Assembly (NCBI GenBank): GCA_963709765.1
Contig: CAVPXL010000015.1
Coordinates: 1 to 64,000, forward strand
Length of the DNA: 64,000 nt
Reading direction: 5' to 3'
DNA from: Roseitranquillus sp963709765
GTDB lineage: Bacteria > Pseudomonadota > Alphaproteobacteria > Rhodobacterales > Rhodobacteraceae
The notes under the pieces were generated by a model. It did no database searches. It worked only from the letters and a program-made list of their open reading frames with translations, and was not told the DNA's origin. Each line of letters begins with the position of its first letter. The first letter of the stretch is position 1. Shown piece after piece: positions 1 to 8,359 of the stretch. Position numbers and translations under genes: made by a program.

Positions 1-319
1 CACCTGCCACGGCGACGAGAACGTCGCCATGATCGATGGGGAGGGCTCGGTGCCAGGGCACGTTCCATGGCAACTGGCGCCGATAGAGACCGGATGGATC
101 GGTCTGTCGGGGGCCGAGATCTGTGCGCAGCTGAAGGACCCCGAGCGCAACGGCAACCGGACGCTGGCGGAGTTGCACGAGCACAATGCCGAGGACGGGC
201 TTGTCGGCTGGGGCTGGGAGCCGGGCGAGGGGCGTGAGCCGGCCCCCGGCAGTCAGGAGATCTTCGGCGCGCTCACCCTCGCGTGGATCGAGACCGGGGC
301 GGCCTGCCCGGACAGTTGA
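1..319 (+). CDS. c-type cytochrome / isoquinoline 1-oxidoreductase-subunit-like protein, 3' end only
   Basis: The reading frame is open from the window edge (first complete codon at base 2) to TGA at 317-319, so the gene is cut at its 5' end. The first visible residues are T-C-H-G, the tail of a CxxCH haem-attachment motif. Later segments (PWQLAPIETGW, QLKDPERNGNRTL, LVGWGWEPGEGREPAPG) resemble the small haem proteins annotated as isoquinoline 1-oxidoreductase subunits. I infer a periplasmic electron-transfer protein. Partner genes would lie to the left, outside the window. The family call rests on remembered motif similarity. Confidence 0.65.
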   Translation, partial: TCHGDENVAMIDGEGSVPGHVPWQLAPIETGWIGLSGAEICAQLKDPERNGNRTLAELHEHNAEDGLVGWGWEPGEGREPAPGSQEIFGALTLAWIETGAACPDS

Positions 320-561
320 GCGATGGGCGCGGCGGGCAAGTCCCGCCGCGCCGTCCCCTTGCGCAGTGCGGTCCCGTGCATTGAACGCGTCTGCTGCCGG
401 CCCGGGGATCGAACCGGCGGGTCGCTGAAAGCGTGTGACGTCCGGCCTCTTTTTCTACCCGCGCGGGCGCATCTCGTGTATCATTCGCGCATGTATTGCC
501 CGGCCGTTTCCGGCCGCCACGCCAATTTTCGTCCCGTTTCCATTACCCCCGGAGCGCGGCA

Positions 562-3405
562 ATGAAATTTCATCCACGCGATCTGACCCACAGGGGTTTC
601 AGCTGGAACGCCGCCATTTCGTTCGTGAATGCGTGCCACCTTGCCTACAAGTCCGAAGGCGCCGTGCGCCATTCCTGGCAGCAGGCCTCGTGGCCCGCCG
701 ATGTTCTGCAGGTCTTCTCGTCGGGGCCCACGCAAGGGTTCGTGGTCGAGGGCGACGATTTCGTGCTCTGCGCCTTTCGGGGCACGGACACGTTCAGCGA
801 CTGGTTCACGAATATCGGGACTGCGCGGGTGGCGCGGCCCTACGGCACGGCGCACCGCGGGTTTTTCCTCGCGTTCCAGAGGGCGGAGGCGCTGATCCGG
901 GCATACGCCAAACGGGCGAAACAGAGCGGCAAGGCGTTCTGGCTTACGGGGCATAGTCTGGGCGGTGCGATCGCCCAGATCGCCGCGCATGAGCTTGCCG
1001 GGTCCTATGACCGCATCGGCCTCTACACGTTCGGCCAGCCGCGGACAGTGAACGCCAACGCGGCGCACCGGCTGACGGGCTCGCTGGGTCTCGACTACCA
1101 CCGGATCGTCAACAACCAGGACACCGTGACGCGGATCCCCTCCAATTTCGGCCATAGCGGCCGGCTCATCCATTTCGACGCCATGGGCCGGCCGCTGAAC
1201 GGAGCGGGCAAGCCGGTCGGGCAGGGGGCGGAGTTCGGGGGCGTGGAGGCCGAAGTCGAACCGGACGAGGGGGCCGGGCCCACGGAGCCGCCGCCGATGA
1301 CGGAAGCGGAATTCGAGCGACGCAAGGCCGAGGTCCGCGCGCTTCAGATCGAGATCGCGGGCGCCGAGATGGCCGAGGAGGGCGCATTCGAGGGCGAGGC
1401 GATGTCAGGTTCGGGCCGCGCCCTCGAGGCGACTGTCGAGGGCATGATGCCCGGGGTTCAGGACCATCGGATCACGGAATACGTGCGTCTGATCTCGCGG
1501 CTGGTGTCTTCCGAGACGCGCAAGTTCGAGACCCAGGTATCGATGTTGCGCAAGCTTTCGGCCTCGCAGCATCCGCCGGTCGGAAGCATCGACAGCGGGC
1601 GCAGGGTCATGCCCGAAGGGTTTTTCGGCGCGGCAGAGGCGGTCTTCGAGCGTCCGGACTTCGAGGCCACGGGCTTTGGCGTGCCGGAGGCGCCGGGCGC
1701 GCCGGTGGCAAGGATGATGCCGCTCCTGATCAAGGTTACGGGCGACTGGGCGCCGCCGCCGGGCGCACGGGTGCAGTCCCGCATCGGGGATTACGTCACG
1801 CTGCTGGTCGATGAGCAATCCCACCAGTCGTTGCAGGGCGATGCCGTCGTGAACGCGATCGAGGCCAGCCGCGATGCGGGGATCGCGGAGCTCGACCGGT
1901 CGCTGCCCTACGTCAAGGCCGAGCAGATCCACCGGCAGCCGATCGACGAGCGTGGCGACGCGGCGCTGGTCGGCATCGTCGATTCCGGTGTCGACATCCT
2001 GCACGAGGCGTTTCTCGACACCAACGGCAAGACGCGCATCCTCGCGATCTGGAACCAGCGGGATCAGCGCGGACCTTCGCCGAACTCGGTCGATCCGTCG
2101 TTTTCCCAGACCTACGGGACGCTGCATCTGCACGACGACCTGCAGGCGCAGATCGAGGCGTTCGAGCAGACGGGACAGGAGCCGCACTGGCTTTTGCGCG
2201 ATGGCGGCGACGGGCACGGCACCCATGTGGCAGGCATCGCCGCAGGGCGCGCCACGACACGATGGGGCGACGGCATGGCGCCGGAGGCCGGGCTGCTGGT
2301 CGTGATTCCCAACATGATGACCGCCGCGGGCGATCCGCAGAGCGTCGGGTATTCGGTCAGCCATCTCGACGCCCTGTCGTTTCTCAAAACGGCGGCAACG
2401 GGCGGGAACACCGTGCTCGCCGCGCCGCGCCCGATCGCCGTCAACGTGAGCATCGGGATGAACGCGGGCGCCCATGACGGGTCAACATTGCTGGAATCGG
2501 CGGTGGGGGCGCTCACGGGCGGCGGGCAGGATGACGGTTTCGTCATCGTGAAATCCGCTGGAAACGAACGCACGCACGGGGGCCACGCGCGGGTCGCGCT
2601 GTTCCAGGGGCAGGTCGATCTGGAATGGGATTCCGCCGATCTGGAGCGGGACATGGACTATTTCGAAGGCTGGTACGAGGATTCGGACCTCTCCTTCGCG
2701 CTGCGCACGCCGCTGGGCAGTCGCTCTCAGCAGGTCGGGCTGAACCTCCGCGAGACCTCCGAGACGCTCGACGGGAACTTCTGCCAGATGAAGTTCACGC
2801 GGCTGCATCACGACAACGGTCACAGCCGGCTCGTCATCGTCATTTCACCCGAAGCGGTTCCGATCCGCCGCGGCACCTGGACGCTGGAAATCACCGGGAA
2901 CGCGATCTTCTCGGCCGATGCGGACTTCCACATCTGGGTCGAGCGGATGGACAACCGCGCCATCCGCTTCAAGAGCGACGATGACGAAACCACCCTGTCC
3001 ATTCCCGGCACGGCCAGTCATGTGGTCACGGTCGCGGCCTGCGATACCGGCACGCATCCGAAGCTGACCGGCACCTCGTCATTCGGGCTGACCCGCGACG
3101 GGCGCGCCAAGCCGGATCTTGCCGCGCCCGGCCAGGGCGTGGTGTCCGCCCGCGCCGCGACCAGGGATCGCGCGGCCGTCGCGCCGGCAACCGGCACCAG
3201 CGTCGGCGCGCCGCACGTGACCGGGGCGCTGGCCCTGGCGCTGTCGCGGCGCGCCAAGAGCGGGCGGCAGCAGTTCAATTCCAACCAGCTGGCCCAGCTT
3301 CTGCGTGCGACCGTGCGCAAGGTGCGGCCGACGCACCACCCCGGCTTCGGTCATGGCATCCTCGATGCGCTCGCGCTCCTGCAGGAGATCGACCGCGAGC
3401 CTTGA
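562..3405 (+). CDS. Fused class-3 lipase and subtilisin-like (S8) serine protease
   Basis: A 947-residue protein. The ATG at 562 is chosen because GGAGCG lies 5 nt upstream; an upstream in-frame start at 496 adds only 22 unconserved residues. Residues about 60-210 form a class-3 lipase domain with the nucleophile elbow GHSLGG (Ser132), Asp187 (NNQDTVTRIP) and His198 or His204. A linker of about 150 charged residues follows. Residues about 465-930 form an S8 protease with Asp474 (GIVDSGVD), His552 (HGTHVAG) and Ser880 (GTSVGAPH); a beta-rich insert lies between the His and Ser regions. There is no signal peptide or membrane segment, so it is probably cytosolic, unlike most lipases and subtilases. 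The V8-like protease gene starts 38 bp downstream. The natural substrate is unknown. Both catalytic sets look intact. Confidence 0.85.
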   Translation: MKFHPRDLTHRGFSWNAAISFVNACHLAYKSEGAVRHSWQQASWPADVLQVFSSGPTQGFVVEGDDFVLCAFRGTDTFSDWFTNIGTARVARPYGTAHRGFFLAFQRAEALIRAYAKRAKQSGKAFWLTGHSLGGAIAQIAAHELAGSYDRIGLYTFGQPRTVNANAAHRLTGSLGLDYHRIVNNQDTVTRIPSNFGHSGRLIHFDAMGRPLNGAGKPVGQGAEFGGVEAEVEPDEGAGPTEPPPMTEAEFERRKAEVRALQIEIAGAEMAEEGAFEGEAMSGSGRALEATVEGMMPGVQDHRITEYVRLISRLVSSETRKFETQVSMLRKLSASQHPPVGSIDSGRRVMPEGFFGAAEAVFERPDFEATGFGVPEAPGAPVARMMPLLIKVTGDWAPPPGARVQSRIGDYVTLLVDEQSHQSLQGDAVVNAIEASRDAGIAELDRSLPYVKAEQIHRQPIDERGDAALVGIVDSGVDILHEAFLDTNGKTRILAIWNQRDQRGPSPNSVDPSFSQTYGTLHLHDDLQAQIEAFEQTGQEPHWLLRDGGDGHGTHVAGIAAGRATTRWGDGMAPEAGLLVVIPNMMTAAGDPQSVGYSVSHLDALSFLKTAATGGNTVLAAPRPIAVNVSIGMNAGAHDGSTLLESAVGALTGGGQDDGFVIVKSAGNERTHGGHARVALFQGQVDLEWDSADLERDMDYFEGWYEDSDLSFALRTPLGSRSQQVGLNLRETSETLDGNFCQMKFTRLHHDNGHSRLVIVISPEAVPIRRGTWTLEITGNAIFSADADFHIWVERMDNRAIRFKSDDDETTLSIPGTASHVVTVAACDTGTHPKLTGTSSFGLTRDGRAKPDLAAPGQGVVSARAATRDRAAVAPATGTSVGAPHVTGALALALSRRAKSGRQQFNSNQLAQLLRATVRKVRPTHHPGFGHGILDALALLQEIDREP

Positions 3406-3442
3406 CCAGGAAAGACGATTCCGCCCCGCGAAGGAGACGACA

Positions 3443-4378
3443 ATGACCGACGTTAAATCCGTATCGAAGCCGCAGGAACTTTCCGGCCTGGAATTCGAGG
3501 CGGCTCCGGACAACGCAACCAGTGCCGCCACCGAGGGGGCGCGCGGGAATGCCGACGAAACCGTCTCCCGCGCTGTCCGGGCCTTCGTGAGGACCGGAAA
3601 GAGCGAGCAGCCGCTTCGACCGACGCCCGGTCCCGGCATCCCGGGCCTCGAGACGGTGATCGGCGACGACGAGCGGGTGCGTATCGTCGACACCGACCTG
3701 CTGCCGTGGCGGATGATATGCGCGCTACGCCTGAAGGGCCCGACCGGCAGCGCGGTTGGGACGGGCTGGCTGGCCGGGCCGAAGACCATCCTCACGGCCG
3801 GGCATTGCGTCCACCACCTTCCGTTCTTCGGTGGCTGGGTACAAAGCATCGACGTCAGCGCCGGTCGTGACGCCGCCCGGTTTCCGTTCGGCACGATCAA
3901 GGCGAGCCGGTTCTCGGCGCTCGACAAGTGGGTCGAGTCGGCGGACCCCGATTTCGACATCGGCTGCATCCATCTCGACGAGCCTCTGGGCGACAAGACG
4001 GGGTTCTTCGCCTACGCCACGATGACGCCCGAGGAACTGGAAACGCGCATGGTGAACATCAGCGGCTACCCGGCGGATCTCAGCAACGGGGAGCAGCAGT
4101 ACTTTCACTTCAACCGTGTCTTGAGCGTCGGTCCGCGCCGGGTTTTCTACGACGTGGATACCTTCGGCGGGCAGTCGGGCTCGCCTGTCTGGGTGCAGGC
4201 GGATACGGACGCGGACCCGGTGGTCATCGGTGTCCATGCCTACGGAACCGGCGGCACGCCGTTCAACCTCGGCATCACCGCCAATTCGGCGCCGCGTTTC
4301 ATCCCCGAGGTCTTCGACATCATCTCGGGCTGGGTTGCCGAGGACAATGGCGACGGTGATGGTGGAGCCGCGGGATAG
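3443..4378 (+). CDS. V8/trypsin-like serine endopeptidase (S1 fold), no signal peptide
   Basis: A 311-residue protein starting at the ATG preceded by AAGGAG. The trypsin-fold triad is visible: His121 in LTAGHC, Asp172 in PDFDIGCIHL, and Ser245 in GGQSGSPVW. The GQSGSP form resembles glutamyl endopeptidases of the V8 group more than digestive trypsins. Residues 1 to about 75 are polar, low in hydrophobics and probably disordered. They could be a propeptide or docking segment, and they are not a Sec signal. It lies 38 bp after the lipase-subtilase gene and overlaps the next gene by 32 bp, so the three are very probably co-transcribed. A cytosolic protease cascade is inference. Confidence 0.85.
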   Translation: MTDVKSVSKPQELSGLEFEAAPDNATSAATEGARGNADETVSRAVRAFVRTGKSEQPLRPTPGPGIPGLETVIGDDERVRIVDTDLLPWRMICALRLKGPTGSAVGTGWLAGPKTILTAGHCVHHLPFFGGWVQSIDVSAGRDAARFPFGTIKASRFSALDKWVESADPDFDIGCIHLDEPLGDKTGFFAYATMTPEELETRMVNISGYPADLSNGEQQYFHFNRVLSVGPRRVFYDVDTFGGQSGSPVWVQADTDADPVVIGVHAYGTGGTPFNLGITANSAPRFIPEVFDIISGWVAEDNGDGDGGAAG

Positions 4379-4646
4379 GCCGGCCCTGCGCGCGACCGTG
4401 ATCGAGGTGCGCGATGCCGCGGGCGCGCCTGTCGCGGATGCCGCCGTGAGCGTGATCGAGGCGTCGGTTCCGTGGCCGGAAATGGCCTATCTCACCGATG
4501 CTGCGGGTCGGCTGGCCCTGTCGCTCCCACCCGGCAGCGTCACGCTGGCGGTTGTGCGTGGTAATCTTCGTGCTGTCGTGAAGGCGCAGATTACCCCTGC
4601 GACCGAGGCGCAGGGAGAGATGCCGCTCGCCGTGACCCTGAAATAG
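4347..4646 (+). CDS. Small carboxypeptidase-regulatory-like (beta-sandwich) protein
   Basis: A 99-residue protein. The ATG at 4347 has GAGGA just upstream and overlaps the protease stop by 32 bp, implying translational coupling. The sequence alternates short hydrophobic strands with turns (ATVIEVRDAAGAPVADAAVSV, then LTDAAGRLALSLPPGSVTL), the pattern of carboxypeptidase-D regulatory or transthyretin-like domains, which usually bind ligands or proteins and are not catalytic. No signal peptide and no cysteines are seen. It is probably an accessory, inhibitor or substrate-recognition partner of the two upstream enzymes. The fold assignment is by pattern only. Confidence 0.65.
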   Translation: MATVMVEPRDRPALRATVIEVRDAAGAPVADAAVSVIEASVPWPEMAYLTDAAGRLALSLPPGSVTLAVVRGNLRAVVKAQITPATEAQGEMPLAVTLK

Positions 4647-4744
4647 GATCTTTCCGATCTGGGCCTGTAAGGTCGTCAATCTTTTGGTAGGGATGTTGCA
4701 GCTAAGTCGGCCGCCTACCCCGAGCAGCAAACGGCGGCGGTCCA

Positions 4745-5983
4745 GTGTCCAGAGAATTCCCAACCACCATCGACGCGGAAACACCTTTCGCCGTCGACGA
4801 ACTCTTCTTTTCGCGCACCGATGCGCGCGGCATCATAGCGGCCTCGAACAACATTTTCTGCCGATTGGCCGAGTATGAATGCGCGGAGCTGAAGGGCGCG
4901 CCGCACAAGATCGTCCGCCATCCGGACATGCCGCGGGCGGTGTTTCAGCTCCTGTGGGCTTCGCTCCAGGCGGGACAGCCGGTAGGCGCCTACGTCAAGA
5001 ACCGGACCAAGAGCGGCCGTTACTACTGGGTTTTCGCCGTGGCGACTCCGCTTGCCGCGGGCGGCTACCTTTCGGTCCGGCTCAAGCCGACGTCAGAGCT
5101 TCTGCCCAGGGTCTCGGCGCTCTACGCGAAGATCCGCAAGACGGAGCTGGACACGGGCATGCAGCCCGAAGCGTCGGCCGCGCTTCTGCTGCAGGGCCTG
5201 AAGGCGCTTGGGTTCGACGACTACCAGAGCTTCATGGCAACGGCATTGGCTCGCGAAGTGCAGGCACGCGACACGGCGCTCGGCCATTCGGGCGATCCGG
5301 GGATCACGCGGCTGCAGAACATGGCCGAGCGGATCATCGAAGCACGCGGGGAAGCCGCCACGATCAAATCTGCGGTCGAGGCGGTGCGCACCATTCCCTA
5401 CAACCTGCGGATCCAGGCCTCGCGGCTAGGCGATCTTGCCGGTCCGGTCGGTGTGATCGCGTCCAACCACGGCGCGCTTTCGGCCGAGATCCTGACCGGC
5501 GTGGACGCCTTGCTCGCCACGCTGGAGGCGGCCTGCACCAACATTTTCGACGGTCTCTTCATCGCCTGCACGGCCCGGCTTCAGGCCGACGTCATCTCGG
5601 CCTTCGAAGCCGAAGCGAGAGGCGAGGGAAACCCTGCTGTCGATTACCTCACCGAAATGACGCACCTGCGGTCGCAGCGCGGTCACGGCGCACAGGCACG
5701 CTCGGAGCTGCAAGGCATCCTGCGCCAGATCTCGCGCTTCGCCGATGCCTGCAGCCAGATGCGCCGGGTCGTCACCGGCCTCAACGTGACCCGCGTGATG
5801 TGCAAGGTGGAAAGCGGCCGGTTGCTGCACCGCGAGAGCAGCCTCGACGAGATCATCTCGCGCCTGGGCGGCTTTCAGGACGCAATGACGGCCTATCTCG
5901 AGCACACGGACCATGTCATCGAAGAGATCCGGCATGACGCTGACGCGCAGATCTCCCTGCTGACCTCGCCGCGCGCGGCCTGA
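4745..5983 (+). CDS. Aer-type PAS-domain protein lacking a methyl-accepting domain
   Basis: A 412-residue protein with a GTG start. Residues about 20-120 match the PAS domain of the aerotaxis receptor Aer and its relatives: EYECAELKGAPHKIVRHPDMP followed by a Y-V-K-N-R-T-K-S-G-R-Y-Y-W-V strand. In those proteins this domain binds FAD or haem and senses redox state or oxygen. The rest (about 130-412) is predicted to be helical and soluble. It shows no transmembrane pair, HAMP or chemoreceptor hairpin, so it cannot signal to CheA in the usual way. A conserved FliM/FliN-like gene lies elsewhere in the window, but no che genes are present. Output is unknown. Confidence 0.7.
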   Translation: MSREFPTTIDAETPFAVDELFFSRTDARGIIAASNNIFCRLAEYECAELKGAPHKIVRHPDMPRAVFQLLWASLQAGQPVGAYVKNRTKSGRYYWVFAVATPLAAGGYLSVRLKPTSELLPRVSALYAKIRKTELDTGMQPEASAALLLQGLKALGFDDYQSFMATALAREVQARDTALGHSGDPGITRLQNMAERIIEARGEAATIKSAVEAVRTIPYNLRIQASRLGDLAGPVGVIASNHGALSAEILTGVDALLATLEAACTNIFDGLFIACTARLQADVISAFEAEARGEGNPAVDYLTEMTHLRSQRGHGAQARSELQGILRQISRFADACSQMRRVVTGLNVTRVMCKVESGRLLHRESSLDEIISRLGGFQDAMTAYLEHTDHVIEEIRHDADAQISLLTSPRAA

Positions 5984-5989
5984 CGAGGT

Positions 5990-6017
5990 GAGGCCGGGAA
6001 GGCGACTTCCCGGCCTC
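5990..6017. terminator. Stem-loop between convergent PAS gene and dnaB
   Basis: An 11-bp perfect inverted repeat, GAGGCCGGGAA / TTCCCGGCCTC, with a 6-nt loop lies between two convergent genes. It probably ends both transcripts, although no long T-run follows on either strand. Confidence 0.55.
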
Positions 6018-6040
6018 TGCGACCGGCCTGGCCTGCCGGT

Positions 6041-7528
6041 TCAGAGCGTCTCGCCGCCGTCCTGCTGCCACGGCCGCACGAGATTGCCGAAGCGCGTGAA
6101 GCGGCCTTCGAAGCTGAGATCGACACTTCCGATCGGGCCGTGACGCTGCTTGCCGATGATGACCTCGGCGCGGCCATGGAGCCGTTCCATCTCCTGCTGC
6201 CAGGTCGCCATCTTTTCCAGCTCGTGGTCGCCGGGCTTCTCGCGCTCCTTGTAGTATTCCTCCCGGAAGACGAACATCACCACGTCGGCATCCTGCTCGA
6301 TCGAGCCACTTTCGCGCAGATCGGAGAGTTGCGGGCGCTTGTCCTCTCGGTTCTCGACCTGCCGGCTGAGCTGGCTGAGGGCGACGACGGGGATGTCGAG
6401 TTCCTTGGCGATCGCCTTGAGGCCCTGGGTGATTTCGGACACCTCGTTGACGCGGCTGTCCTTGGCCGTGGCGGGGCGGACGAGCTGCAGGTAGTCCACG
6501 ATCAGCGCGTCGAGGCCGTGTTCGCGCTTGAGGCGCCTGGCGCGGGCGGCCAGCTGGCTGATCGGCAGGGCCGGCGTGTCGTCGATGTAGAGCGGACAGG
6601 CCTCGAGCGTCTTGGCGGCCTCGACGAAGCGGCGGAACTCGGTCTCGGTCATGTCGCCGCGGCGGATCTGCTCTGACGGAACTTCCGAGGCTTCCGACAG
6701 GACCCGCGCGGCGAGCTGCTCGGCCGACATCTCCAGGCTGAAGAAGCCGACGCAGCCGCCATCGACCGCGCCTTCGGAGCCGTCGGGCAACTGGCCGCGC
6801 CGAAAGGCCTTGGCAATGTTGAACGCGATGTTGGTGGCCAGCGACGTCTTGCCCATCGACGGCCGTCCGGCGAGGATCAGCAGGTCGGACCGGTGCAGGC
6901 CGCCGAGCTTCTTGTCGAGGTCGACAAGCCCGGTCGACAGTCCCGCGAGGCCGCCGTCGCGCATGTAGGCGGCGTTGGCCACCTGCACCGCGTCCGTGAC
7001 GGCGCGCAGGAACGACTGGAATCCCTGGTTCGACTGGCCGGTCTCGCCCAGCTTGTAGAGCGCCTGTTCCGCCTCGACGATCTGCTCGCGCGGCTCGCTC
7101 TCGACCTCGACGCGGGCCGCCTTGGCCGAGATGTCGCGCCCCAACCCGATCAGAGCACGCCGGATCGCCAGATCGTGGATCATCTGGGCGTAGTCCCGCG
7201 CGGCGAAGGCCGAGATCGCGGCGCCGGCCAGGCGCGCCAGATAGGCCGGACCGCCCAGCTCCTTCAGCCCTTCGTCGTCTTCCAGGAACGCCTTGAGCGT
7301 CACGGGCGAGGCGAGCGCATTGCGCGCGATCCGGGCGGCGGCGACCTCGTAGATGCGCGCATGGACCGGGTCGTAGAAGTGCGAGTCGTCAATGACGCTG
7401 GCAACCCGATCATAGACATCGTTGTTGGTCAGGATCGCGCCCAGCAATTGCTGCTCGGCCTCGATGTTGTGAGGCAACGCCTCGATGTTGCCATCAGCTT
7501 CGGCCTTGATGGCCGCGATCTCGTTCAT
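6041..7528 (-). CDS. dnaB: Replicative DNA helicase DnaB
   Basis: A 495-residue protein of normal length for DnaB, the hexameric helicase that unwinds DNA at the replication fork and recruits primase. The N-terminal DnaB domain opens with PHNIEAEQQLLGAIL at about residue 19. The RecA-like motor has Walker A GRPSMGKTS and, further on, the DnaB signature VDYLQLV and LSQLSRQVENREDKRPQLSDL. No intein interrupts it, although DnaB is a frequent intein host. It is convergent with the PAS gene, and 156 bp separates its start from pyrE on the same strand. Confidence 0.97.
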   Translation of the reverse strand: MNEIAAIKAEADGNIEALPHNIEAEQQLLGAILTNNDVYDRVASVIDDSHFYDPVHARIYEVAAARIARNALASPVTLKAFLEDDEGLKELGGPAYLARLAGAAISAFAARDYAQMIHDLAIRRALIGLGRDISAKAARVEVESEPREQIVEAEQALYKLGETGQSNQGFQSFLRAVTDAVQVANAAYMRDGGLAGLSTGLVDLDKKLGGLHRSDLLILAGRPSMGKTSLATNIAFNIAKAFRRGQLPDGSEGAVDGGCVGFFSLEMSAEQLAARVLSEASEVPSEQIRRGDMTETEFRRFVEAAKTLEACPLYIDDTPALPISQLAARARRLKREHGLDALIVDYLQLVRPATAKDSRVNEVSEITQGLKAIAKELDIPVVALSQLSRQVENREDKRPQLSDLRESGSIEQDADVVMFVFREEYYKEREKPGDHELEKMATWQQEMERLHGRAEVIIGKQRHGPIGSVDLSFEGRFTRFGNLVRPWQQDGGETL

Positions 7529-7684
7529 GCCTGTCCTCGTCCCGCGCTATGGTCCGCGGATTACGCCTCTTCGTCCGCCACGCCAAATTGTATGTTTCTG
7601 GGGATAAGCTGTGGACGGCTCTGCTCTCCCCGATCTTGCGGCGGGGGGGTCACATCTGTCAAGATATGGGTGTCTGGCCTTGCG

Positions 7685-8359
7685 TCAGGAGCGATGGGCT
7701 TCCTGCCATGCGCGCGGCGCCCGCAAGAATTCCTCAACGGCATCAAGGGTCTGCGGATCGAAGCTCGCACGCGCACGGGCAACACGCAGAACGTCCCACC
7801 AGGTGCAGAGACCGTGCAGGCTGACCCCGTGCGCGGCCAGCTTCTCGTCGGTGTCGGGAAAGATGCCGTACGAGAAGATGACCGCCGTGTGAGCGCAGGC
7901 CGCGCCGGCCTCTCTGACCGCTTCGACGAAGGAGATCTTGGAGCCGCCATCGGTGGCGAGATCCTCGACCAGAAGCACGTTCTGGCCCTCATCGATGACG
8001 CCCTCGATCCGGGCGTTGCGGCCATAGCCCTTGGGTTTCTTGCGGATGTAGGCCATCGGCAGGGCGAGCCGTTCGGCGATCAGTGCCGTAAAGGGGATGC
8101 CGGCGGTCTCGCCGCCCGCGACCACGTCGATGGTCTCGTAGCCGATCCGTCGCACGATCATCTGCGCCATCAGATCCATCAGCGCCGAACGGATCCGGGG
8201 AAACCCGATCAGGCGGCGGCAATCGACATAGGTGGGCGACGGCAGGCCGCTGGCGAGCGTGAACGGCTCGCGCGCATTGAAATGGACCGCGCGGCACTCG
8301 AGCAGCATCTCGGCCGCGCGCTCGGCGGATTCGCCTGCTTCTGCCATGAACGGGATCAT
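7685..8359 (-). CDS. pyrE: Orotate phosphoribosyltransferase
   Basis: A 224-residue enzyme that joins orotate to PRPP to give orotidine 5'-phosphate in de novo pyrimidine synthesis. The PRPP-binding loop is visible as VLLVEDLATDGGS, and the family segment AYIRKKPKGYGRNARIEG carries the catalytic lysines. The ATG overlaps the pyrC stop by 4 bp (ATGA), so the two enzymes are translationally coupled. An alternative Met lies four codons in. It is somewhat longer than short PyrE forms because of a C-terminal tail, as is common in alphaproteobacteria. Confidence 0.95.
   Translation of the reverse strand: MIPFMAEAGESAERAAEMLLECRAVHFNAREPFTLASGLPSPTYVDCRRLIGFPRIRSALMDLMAQMIVRRIGYETIDVVAGGETAGIPFTALIAERLALPMAYIRKKPKGYGRNARIEGVIDEGQNVLLVEDLATDGGSKISFVEAVREAGAACAHTAVIFSYGIFPDTDEKLAAHGVSLHGLCTWWDVLRVARARASFDPQTLDAVEEFLRAPRAWQEAHRS

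Noticed and set aside
388..432. On the minus strand a T-arm-like motif (GGTTCGATCC flanked by CCGG/CCGG) resembles the 3' end of a tRNA and might be a remnant or attachment site
   Set aside because: No matching acceptor, D arm or 7-nt anticodon loop can be folded from the sequence to its right, and no partner copy was seen. It could be chance in GC-rich DNA. A covariance-model tRNA search would decide.
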